11,202 nucleotides of DNA, taken from the NCBI GenBank assembly GCA_049694275.1, contig JBAVQS010000397.1, forward strand, positions 1 to 11,202, read 5' to 3'. Source of the DNA: JBAVQS01 sp049694275 (GTDB lineage Bacteria; Chloroflexota; Anaerolineae; UBA4142; SHND01). A model generated the notes under the pieces. The model was given only the letters and a program-made list of their open reading frames with translations. It was not told the origin of the DNA and did not search any database. Shown in pieces: positions 1 through 6,320 of the stretch (the first letter of the stretch is position 1; each line of letters opens with the position of its first letter). Both the position numbers and the translations under genes were made by a program.

Positions 1-13
1 CAGAACGCCTTTA

Positions 14-22
14 TGGTATAAT
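14..22 (+). promoter_or_regulatory. Extended -10 promoter of the isoprenoid operon
   Basis: TGG followed directly by a perfect TATAAT (17-22) forms an extended -10 element, which can function with a poor or absent -35 box. A -35 box would lie at or before the left edge and cannot be judged. The expected transcription start is near 28-31, giving a leader of only about 20 nt before the ATG at 51. I see no Shine-Dalgarno sequence in this leader. Two 7-bp inverted arms (ATGGTAT 13-19, ATACCAT 42-48) flank the expected start and could be an operator half-site pair or chance. Confidence 0.6.
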
Positions 23-50
23 TCACGAAACTCGACCGGCCATACCATTT

Positions 51-1088
51 ATGCCAGATGATACTATCCTGCGCGACCGCAAGGTCGAGCACCTGCGAAT
101 CAACCTCGAAGAGAACGTCCAATTTACCGAAATCGGCAACGGACTGGAGCGCTATCGGTTTATCCACCAGGCCCTCCCCGAGGTCGATCTCGACGCCATC
201 GACACCACGCTGACCCTGTTCGGACGCCGCCTCCGCGCCCCGATTCTGATCTCGTCGATGACGGGGGGCGCGGCCGAGGCCGAGCGCATCAACCGCAACC
301 TCGCTCAAGCCGCCCAGGCCGCCGGTGTGGCTATGGGCCTCGGCTCGCAGCGCGCGGCAATAGAAGATGCGAAACTGGTCGGCACCTACCAGGTCCGGGA
401 ATTGGCCCCTGATGTGCTCCTGCTGGCAAACCTCGGAGCGGTCCAGTTGAATTATCGCTATGGCATCGACGAATGCCGCCGGGCCGTGGATATGATTGAG
501 GCGGATGCGCTCATTCTCCATCTCAATCCCATTCAGGAGGCGGTGCAGGCCAAAGGAAACACCGACTGGTCTAACCTTCTGAACAAGATAGAAACCGTCT
601 GCCGCACGCTGCCCGTCCCGGTGGTCGTCAAAGAGGTCGGGTTTGGCATCTCGGAACAGGTTGCGCGTAAGCTGGCAGAGGTGGGGGTGGCCGCCATCGA
701 CATCGCGGGCGCGGGGGGAACATCGTGGGCGGCAGTCGAATCGCGGCGCGCGCCGACCCCGGAACTGCGCGCACTGGCCGAACGGTTCTGGAATTGGGGA
801 ATTCCGACGGCCGACAGCCTGGTCCGCGCGCGGCGCGGAGCGCCGAATACACCGATCTTCGCCACCGGGGGAATCCGGGACGGTGTCGAGATTGCTAAAA
901 CGGTGGCGCTGGGGGCAACACTGGGTGGGCTGGCCTCGCCCATGCTCAAACTCGCCAACCTGTCTGCCGATGTGGCGCGCGCGGGGCTGGAAGCGATTGT
1001 GGCCGAGATGCGCGTCGCCATGTTTGGGATTGGAGCGGCCAACCTCCCGGCCCTGCGTGACACCCCGTTTCTGGAACAGGTCAAGTGA
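51..1088 (+). CDS. fni: Type 2 isopentenyl-diphosphate delta-isomerase (FMN-dependent)
   Basis: This cytoplasmic flavoenzyme interconverts IPP and DMAPP, using reduced FMN and Mg2+. It is unrelated in fold to type 1 Idi. The 345-residue length is normal for the family and the TIM-barrel landmarks are all present. They are RKVEHL near the N-terminus (10-15), the FMN-site loop MTGG (70-73), GLGSQR (96-101), HLNPIQE (157-163, with the invariant Gln162 and Mg-binding Glu163), KEVGFGIS (194-201), AGAGGTSW (219-226) and GGIRDG (273-278). The ATG at 51 puts the RKxxHL motif at the usual distance from the N-terminus. No clear ribosome-binding site precedes it. The stop codon abuts the start of the prenyl synthase gene, so the two are almost certainly co-transcribed and translationally coupled. 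IDI is obligatory in a mevalonate pathway and optional in an MEP pathway, and the window does not show which one this organism uses. No key residue appears to be missing. Confidence 0.95.
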   Translation: MPDDTILRDRKVEHLRINLEENVQFTEIGNGLERYRFIHQALPEVDLDAIDTTLTLFGRRLRAPILISSMTGGAAEAERINRNLAQAAQAAGVAMGLGSQRAAIEDAKLVGTYQVRELAPDVLLLANLGAVQLNYRYGIDECRRAVDMIEADALILHLNPIQEAVQAKGNTDWSNLLNKIETVCRTLPVPVVVKEVGFGISEQVARKLAEVGVAAIDIAGAGGTSWAAVESRRAPTPELRALAERFWNWGIPTADSLVRARRGAPNTPIFATGGIRDGVEIAKTVALGATLGGLASPMLKLANLSADVARAGLEAIVAEMRVAMFGIGAANLPALRDTPFLEQVK

Positions 1089-2111
1089 ATGGATATGCGC
1101 GTCTATCTCGAGGCAATTGAAGCAGAACTGACCGCGGCGCTGGCCCCGGCCAACTTGCCATTGCGTGATTCGCCGTTATTTGCCGATTTTCTCAATATGC
1201 TACGGTATCATCTGGGCTGGACGGACGCGCAGGGGAATACGGTTCGCGCGGATGTGGGCAAGCGCTTGCGTCCCCTTCTGGTCCTGTTGAGCTGCGCGGC
1301 TGCACAGGGGGAGTGGCAAAAAGCGCTCCCGGCGGCGGCGGCAATAGAGTTGGTCCACAACTTTTCGCTCATTCACGACGACATTGAGGACCGCAGCGCC
1401 GAGCGGCGGGGCCGGGCGGCCGTCTGGAAGGTATGGGGGCTGGCGCAGGGGACGAATGCCGGAGATGCCATGTTTGTGCTGGCGCGGCTGGCGCTCGATC
1501 GCGTTCAGGTCGAGCCCTCCACCTGGGCGGAAGTGCATGCGCTCTTTGACCGGGCGACGCTCGCCCTGACACAGGGGCAGTTTCTCGACATTTCGTTCGA
1601 GACCCGCGAGATGGTCACGGTGGAGGAGTATATCGGCATGGTCAAGGGCAAGACCGCCGCCCTTCTGGCAGCCTCTACCGAAATGGGGGCGCGGATTGCA
1701 ACCTGTGATCGGCCGGGGATCCAGGCATTTGCGGACTATGGTGAGAATCTGGGCATTGCATTCCAGATTGTGGACGACGTGCTGGGTATCTGGGGAGACC
1801 CGGCCGTGACCGGCAAGCCGGCCGGCGATGATCTCTGGGCAAAAAAGAAATCCTTCCCGGTGCTGGCCGGCGCGGCGAGCGACACGAGCGGAGAGGTACA
1901 GACCTTTTTGCGGCAGCCCGAAGTGACCCTGGCCGATGTGACCCATGTCCTTTCGATCATGGAGCGAACGGGCGCCCGCGAGCAGACAGAGGCCGCGGCC
2001 GAGGGATATTTGCGCCGGGCGCTGGAGGCGCTCGATCGAACCAGGCTTGAGAATCCTGCGATGGATGAGTTGAGAGGAATGGCGGAGCGGGCCGTCAAAC
2101 GAGAAAAATAG
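1089..2111 (+). CDS. Polyprenyl diphosphate synthase, probably geranylgeranyl type
   Basis: This is a trans-isoprenyl diphosphate synthase (all-alpha fold, Mg2+-dependent) that adds IPP units to an allylic diphosphate such as DMAPP made by the upstream isomerase. The 340-residue protein has the IPP-binding GKRLRP (58-63) and the first aspartate-rich motif DDIED (97-101) followed by RRGR. It also has KGKTA (186-190), the second aspartate-rich region starting at Asp229-Asp230 (FQIVDD), and KPAGDDL with a Lys pair after it. The first motif is DDxxD without the two-residue insertion of typical bacterial FPP/GGPP synthases. Phe92 sits five residues before it. By published chain-length rules this resembles archaeal-type (type I) GGPP synthases, so a C20 product is my inference. 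The start ATG directly follows the TGA of the isomerase gene. An in-frame ATG two codons later (1095) is an alternative. An AGG about 9 nt upstream may serve as the ribosome-binding site. A longer product (C25-C40) cannot be excluded from sequence alone. Confidence 0.92.
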   Translation: MDMRVYLEAIEAELTAALAPANLPLRDSPLFADFLNMLRYHLGWTDAQGNTVRADVGKRLRPLLVLLSCAAAQGEWQKALPAAAAIELVHNFSLIHDDIEDRSAERRGRAAVWKVWGLAQGTNAGDAMFVLARLALDRVQVEPSTWAEVHALFDRATLALTQGQFLDISFETREMVTVEEYIGMVKGKTAALLAASTEMGARIATCDRPGIQAFADYGENLGIAFQIVDDVLGIWGDPAVTGKPAGDDLWAKKKSFPVLAGAASDTSGEVQTFLRQPEVTLADVTHVLSIMERTGAREQTEAAAEGYLRRALEALDRTRLENPAMDELRGMAERAVKREK

Positions 2112-2115
2112 GGGA

Positions 2116-2206
2116 CAGGTTGCAGGCGGCAAGTCACAAGCCGCAGGTCACAGGCGACAGGTTGCAGGCGGCAGGTCGCAAGCCACAGGTCACAGGCGGC
2201 AGGGCA
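2116..2206. repeat. Heptanucleotide tandem repeat array (13 units, 42-bp higher order)
   Basis: The stretch between the synthase stop codon and the terminator is built of consecutive 7-bp units of the form CA(A/G)GNNN, for example CAGGTTG, CAGGCGG, CAAGTCA, CAGGTCA. Six units make a 42-bp super-unit: copy 1 is 2114-2155 and copy 2 is 2156-2197, differing at only 3 of 42 positions. A third copy breaks off after about 10 bases. Because 7 is not a multiple of 3, an ORF read across it shows a spurious periodic peptide. Heptanucleotide STRR-type repeats are known from cyanobacteria and other genomes. They lie outside genes and arise by slippage or copying. The array probably lies in the 3' untranslated region of the operon, upstream of its terminator. 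Confidence 0.85.
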
Positions 2207-2232
2207 CAGCAAATTGCAGGCGAAGGTGGGAG

Positions 2233-2254
2233 GGGGCGCACGGCGCCCCTTTTT
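2233..2254 (+). terminator. Intrinsic terminator of the isoprenoid operon
   Basis: A perfect 7-bp GC stem (GGGGCGC 2233-2239, GCGCCCC 2243-2249) with a 3-nt loop is followed by TTTTTATTT. It works only in the + direction, because there is no T-run on the other side. Its T-run overlaps the stop codon of the convergent hemW gene (TAA on the - strand, 2253-2255), so the two genes are packed tail to tail. Confidence 0.85.
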
Positions 2255-3455
2255 ATTTGGCAGGCGGGGGTGGGCTGTCGGACATATCCTCATCGGGAAG
2301 AAAGCGCCAGAGGAGCTGGTTGGAGACGAGGCGGCCGCGCGTGACAAGATGCATCCGCTCCGCGTCGACCTCCATGAAACCCCAATCCGTTAACTGTTTA
2401 ATCGTCTCTCCGAACCGGTCGCGCACATCCTCGCCAAAGCGGGCGCGGTATTCCTCGAATACAATTCCCCGTTCCAAACGCAGGCCCAACATCAGGGTAT
2501 CCCCAATCTCAATCTCGCGCGAGATGGGTTCACGCGTGGCCACAACCGATTCGCCGTTTGCGATTCGAGCGATATATTCGGCGGGCGCGCACAGGTTGGC
2601 ATAGCGCTCGCCGCGGAAAAATGAGTGCGCACCCGCGCCAAAACCGAGATAGGGCTGGTTGAGCCAATAAGTCAGGTTGTGACGGGACTGATGGCCGGGC
2701 CGGGCATAGTTGGAGATCTCGTAATGCTCAAACCCAGCGGCGGTCAGGCGCTCGTGGGCCAGCAAGAACATATCGGCGGCCAGGTCAGCCGCCGGCTCGT
2801 GCACCCGGCCGCGCGCAATCTGGCGGGCGAGCGCGGTGCCCTCCTCGACCTGCAAGCCATAGAGTGAGAGGTGCTCCGGCTGCCAGGCAAGCGCCCGGTC
2901 GAGGGTCTGCGCCCAATCGTCGAGCGCCTGGTCGGGAAGGCCAAAAATAAGATCGAGGTTGAGGTTGTCAAAACCCAACGACCGCGCCAGGTCAAATGCC
3001 TCGCGACTCTCGGCGGCAGTATGCCGTCGGTTAAAGGCTTTCAGCCTGGCATCGTCAAAAGTCTGGACCCCGAGACTCAGGCGATTGACGCCCAGGTCGC
3101 GCAGGGCCCGCAACTTGTCGCGATCCACTGTGCCCGGGTTGGCCTCGAGGGTCACCTCGGCGCCAGGCACAAGCTCGAAATGCTGATAGACCGCCCCGAA
3201 TATCCTTTGGAGAAGCGGCGTGGGGAGAATGGAAGGGGTACCGCCGCCGAGCGCAAGGCTGCCGGCGCGACGGGGCGTTGGAATATCAGACGCCGTGCGT
3301 GCGATTTCTTGCGCTAACGCGTTGGTATACGTCTCGAACAGCTTGCCGAGATGGGCGTAGACGTTGAAATCGCAGTAGGTGCAGACGGTTTTGCAAAAGG
3401 GAATAAATACAAAGATCGCTGGAGCGTTTTGCATCTTTTCTATCGGGTCTTGCAT
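2253..3455 (-). CDS. hemW: Radical SAM heme chaperone HemW
   Basis: HemW is the radical SAM family member that binds heme and delivers it to target proteins. It was formerly annotated as oxygen-independent coproporphyrinogen III oxidase. The cluster motif is Cys21-KTV-Cys25-TY-Cys28 followed by Asp-Phe. True HemN has a fourth Cys at that Phe position (CxxxCxxCxC), so HemW is preferred. Other landmarks are GGGTPS (70-75), EANP (104-107), LSLGVQ (126-131), the HemW-type HNLTYW (259-264), and GAGAHS (273-278). A winged C-terminal region runs to about residue 387, then a Pro-rich tail. The 400-residue length is usual. ATG at 3455 lies 10 bp after the stop of the upstream phosphodiesterase gene. 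Met8 (3434) is an alternative that matches many HemW N-termini, and neither has a strong ribosome-binding site. The tight spacing implies co-transcription with the two c-di-GMP genes. I see no terminator with a T-run after it on this strand. Confidence 0.9.
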   Translation of the reverse strand: MQDPIEKMQNAPAIFVFIPFCKTVCTYCDFNVYAHLGKLFETYTNALAQEIARTASDIPTPRRAGSLALGGGTPSILPTPLLQRIFGAVYQHFELVPGAEVTLEANPGTVDRDKLRALRDLGVNRLSLGVQTFDDARLKAFNRRHTAAESREAFDLARSLGFDNLNLDLIFGLPDQALDDWAQTLDRALAWQPEHLSLYGLQVEEGTALARQIARGRVHEPAADLAADMFLLAHERLTAAGFEHYEISNYARPGHQSRHNLTYWLNQPYLGFGAGAHSFFRGERYANLCAPAEYIARIANGESVVATREPISREIEIGDTLMLGLRLERGIVFEEYRARFGEDVRDRFGETIKQLTDWGFMEVDAERMHLVTRGRLVSNQLLWRFLPDEDMSDSPPPPAK

Positions 3456-3465
3456 AAAAAAGGGC

Positions 3466-6261
3466 CTAATTGAACCTGGCCGAGTTGCTCAAGAGCTGGA
3501 AAAACAGTTGCACCGCCCGCGGATCAAAATGGGTCCCGGTTTGTGCGCGGATATATTCGTGCACCTGATCATCTGGCCACGCCTGACGATAGGGACGGGG
3601 ATGACGCAACGCATCCCATACATCCACCACCGCAAAGATTCTCGCCGCCAGCGGGATATTTTCACCCTGTAATCCACGCGGGTACCCCGTGCCATCCCAT
3701 TTTTCGTGATGGCAATATGGAATGTCAAGCGCCTTGCGCAGATAATCGATCGGCGTCAGGAGCATATAGGCGTACTCGGGATGCCGCTTCATAATCACCC
3801 ATTCGTCCTCATTCAGCGCGCCGGGTTTGTGCAGCACAGAGTCGGGAATCCCCATTTTGCCAATGTCGTGCAGGAGCGCGCCGCGGCGAATATCTTCCAG
3901 TTCCGTTTGGCTCACCCCCATCAACTGCGCCAGTTTGAGTGTCGTGTCCACCACCCGCCGCGTATGTCCTTCGGTTTCATGGTCACGCAAGTCAAGGGCG
4001 TGCGCCCAACCCTCCAGAGTCGTATCGTAGGCCAATTCCAGGTCTGCGGCATTTTTCTGCGTCTGCTCATGGAGGGTGGCGCGGTGAATGGCGTTCGCGG
4101 CGATGTCGGCGGTCGCCGCGAGCAAGCGGACCTCGGCGGCGACCAGGTCTGTTTTTCGCCCCCCCCAGATATAGCCAATCAATTTTTCTTGCGCAATGAG
4201 CGGCGCTCCGGCGCAGCCGCGAACACCAGCGCGCGCCCATTCCGGATAGGTCAGGTTGGGATCGTTCTCCAAATCGGGGGTGTGATAGGGCGCACGTGTT
4301 TTGCTGATGATTGCGTTGATCCCGGTTCCACTCTTTTGGCGCGAGCCGACCAGTGGCGCCCATGCGCCGTGCGCGGCTTCGACGACGGAATCGCCGGTCT
4401 GCGGATCGATGATCTCGATGGTCACCGAATCGCAATCGAGCAAACTGACGATTTGCTGGACAATAATCGGCAACATATCCGTCCGCGTGGCTGCCGTGCG
4501 CAAGGCCGCACTGAGGGCCGCAATGGCCTGTAACTCGCGCTCGCGCTGTTTGCGCTCGGTAATATCAACCGCCGTGCCGACCATCCCTTTGATCTCATTA
4601 TCCGGCCCTGATAAGGGGGCATAGCGAACGTCCCAGCTCACACCCAACGCCTCCATGCTAAAGTTTACCGGTTCGCCCTTGAGGGCGCGGCGCACATTCT
4701 CGTTGGCCGATTCCAGATCCCGATAGACATCATAATGGGACAGGCCGACGACCTGGCCCGGCCTTAAGCCAATGCTCTTGAGCCCGGCGCCGGTGGAGAG
4801 TTGGAAAATGCCGTTGGCGTCGAGTGTGAAAAGGATAATGGGCGCGGCTTCCACTGCGCTTTTCAGGAGAATATCGCTCTCGCGCAATGCATGCTCCGCC
4901 TGCTTGCGCTCGGTGATATCACGCGTGGTGACGACGATTTCGCGAATATCCGGGTTTTCCAGTAGGTTTTGCGCAGTGGTTTCCACCCAGCGCCATGCGC
5001 CGTCTTTATGCCGGATTCTATATTCGGCGTGCAAGGGTACTCCTGGACGTTGAACAACTTGCGCCCAATATTGACGCATTCCATCCATATCATCCGGATG
5101 CACGGTTTCAAATCCGCTATGTCCCACCCGTTCTTGATCGGCATAGCCGTTAATTCGGCTGTAAGACGGACTGCGGTAGGAAATGACGGCGTTGGCGTCG
5201 CCGAAAAGGATGCCATCATTGCTGTTCTCGACCACCGCCCGGAATTTCGCCTCGCTTTTGCGCAGCGCTTGCTCCCCCCGCTTGCGCTCGGTAATGTTGC
5301 GAACAATGGCCCACATACCCTGATCCTTGCCGTCCTTATCCCTGACCAGGATAGTTCGCAATTCAACCGGGAATATCTTCCCATCTTTTCGACGGTATTC
5401 CTTCTCGTACACCGACGAATAACCTTGCGCAAGAACTTGTTCTTGAATGATCGTCTGCTCGAACGCATGCCATTGCGCCGGCGTCAGGTCAACATACGTC
5501 AGATTTTCAAGCTGGCCGCTATCATATCCCAGCATGTGCCGGTACGTTTCGTTGAATTCCTTGAGCCGGCCCGTCATATCCACATACACGAAACCGTCGC
5601 GCATGGTCTCGTAGAGTTTACGGTATTTGGCTTCGCTTTCCTGCCCGGTCATCTCGGCTTGCTCGCGTGCGCTGTTTTGTTGCCGCGCCAGGGCCAGCGC
5701 GTTTTCAAGTCGACCTACGACGAGGTCCATGGTCCGGTTCATAAAGACCAGCGCGAGCGCGACAAAAAACCAGGTTGAAATTGGCGAATAGGAAAAAAAC
5801 GAGGGGAGGGCGGCGCCGCTTTGTTGAAAAACAGCAAGTCCCAATCCGCCGACCAGGTTGGCGATCAGAAATGCGTTTCCGACGCGCGTTCGAAACAACA
5901 GGCCGATCACCGTGGTGATGGCGACGACTACTATCACGACCGGACTGGCAATGCCGCCGCCCAGCACGGCCAATCCGGTGCATATACCCCACCCCGCGGT
6001 AACCATGAACGTGCTGGCAAATTCCAGTTGACCGCGAAAGAGGAAATACCGGGCGATGATGTACAAAACAAAGAGCAGCGCAAGAACGGCCCAGGACTCG
6101 GCCTGGTGCTTGGCAAAGAAAGGCACAAAAACAAGGGCGCTAACGACCAGCGCGATGAAGAAATAGAGGCCTATGGTGTTCATGAGCCGCGCTTGAGCGG
6201 TTTTTTCTGGATCGCCCGGAAAAATCGGGGGTTCGAGCCACTGTTTAATCTGTGTTCGCAT
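3466..6261 (-). CDS. Membrane PAS-PAS-PAS-GAF-HD-GYP protein, probable c-di-GMP phosphodiesterase
   Basis: This 931-residue inner-membrane sensor is predicted to hydrolyse c-di-GMP. Order: a cytoplasmic N-terminus with PPIFPGD and EKTAQAR (11-25), six hydrophobic helices (about 31-181), and a short coiled linker (184-205). Then come PAS1 (about 209-326), PAS2 (336-453) and PAS3 (463-570), each ending in an ITERK-type linker, GAF (575-730) and HD-GYP (738-925). HD-GYP metal and signature residues are intact: Glu762 and His766 in HETEGH, HDIGKMGIP (798-806), His827, HHEKWDGTGYP (851-861) and Asp880 in VVDVWDAL. The usual TSDRPYR after that reads RHPRPYR, a minor variant. I chose ATG at 6261 because AGG lies about 8 nt upstream; a GTG three codons earlier (6270) is also in frame. 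The protein matches the GGDEF neighbour residue for residue over its first 200 positions. It lies 59 bp after that gene and 10 bp before hemW. The ligands of the PAS, GAF and membrane parts are unknown. Confidence 0.9.
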   Translation of the reverse strand: MRTQIKQWLEPPIFPGDPEKTAQARLMNTIGLYFFIALVVSALVFVPFFAKHQAESWAVLALLFVLYIIARYFLFRGQLEFASTFMVTAGWGICTGLAVLGGGIASPVVIVVVAITTVIGLLFRTRVGNAFLIANLVGGLGLAVFQQSGAALPSFFSYSPISTWFFVALALVFMNRTMDLVVGRLENALALARQQNSAREQAEMTGQESEAKYRKLYETMRDGFVYVDMTGRLKEFNETYRHMLGYDSGQLENLTYVDLTPAQWHAFEQTIIQEQVLAQGYSSVYEKEYRRKDGKIFPVELRTILVRDKDGKDQGMWAIVRNITERKRGEQALRKSEAKFRAVVENSNDGILFGDANAVISYRSPSYSRINGYADQERVGHSGFETVHPDDMDGMRQYWAQVVQRPGVPLHAEYRIRHKDGAWRWVETTAQNLLENPDIREIVVTTRDITERKQAEHALRESDILLKSAVEAAPIILFTLDANGIFQLSTGAGLKSIGLRPGQVVGLSHYDVYRDLESANENVRRALKGEPVNFSMEALGVSWDVRYAPLSGPDNEIKGMVGTAVDITERKQRERELQAIAALSAALRTAATRTDMLPIIVQQIVSLLDCDSVTIEIIDPQTGDSVVEAAHGAWAPLVGSRQKSGTGINAIISKTRAPYHTPDLENDPNLTYPEWARAGVRGCAGAPLIAQEKLIGYIWGGRKTDLVAAEVRLLAATADIAANAIHRATLHEQTQKNAADLELAYDTTLEGWAHALDLRDHETEGHTRRVVDTTLKLAQLMGVSQTELEDIRRGALLHDIGKMGIPDSVLHKPGALNEDEWVIMKRHPEYAYMLLTPIDYLRKALDIPYCHHEKWDGTGYPRGLQGENIPLAARIFAVVDVWDALRHPRPYRQAWPDDQVHEYIRAQTGTHFDPRAVQLFFQLLSNSARFN
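4883..4923. repeat. 41-bp direct repeat, copy A (PAS-boundary linker)
   Basis: This segment matches 8041-8081 with about 5 mismatches in 41 positions. On the - strand it encodes the DITERKQAE-type linker that joins two PAS domains. The DNA match is higher than expected for a short helix alone and fits ancient duplication or later recombination between the two sensor genes. Confidence 0.7.
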
Positions 6262-6320
6262 CGGACACACCTGTCTTTATATTTCCATACGAGAGGCTTG
6301 ACCGGCAGGTCTCATCCATT

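Noticed and set aside
1200..2132. 310-residue - strand ORF
   Set aside because: Antisense to the clear prenyl synthase gene, with no recognisable motif. Long antisense ORFs are common in GC-rich coding DNA.
2116..2206. CRISPR array
   Set aside because: Units are 7 bp with no unique spacers between repeats, and no cas genes are near; it is a plain tandem repeat.
2120..2344. Small + strand ORF across the heptamer array
   Set aside because: The periodic peptide comes from the DNA repeat, and the ORF runs through a terminator and into hemW.
2253..3455. HemN coproporphyrinogen III oxidase
   Set aside because: The fourth Cys of the HemN motif is replaced by Phe and HNxxYW is present, which points to HemW.
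3706..4533. 275-residue + strand ORF
   Set aside because: Antisense to the GAF and HD-GYP coding region, with no domain seen.
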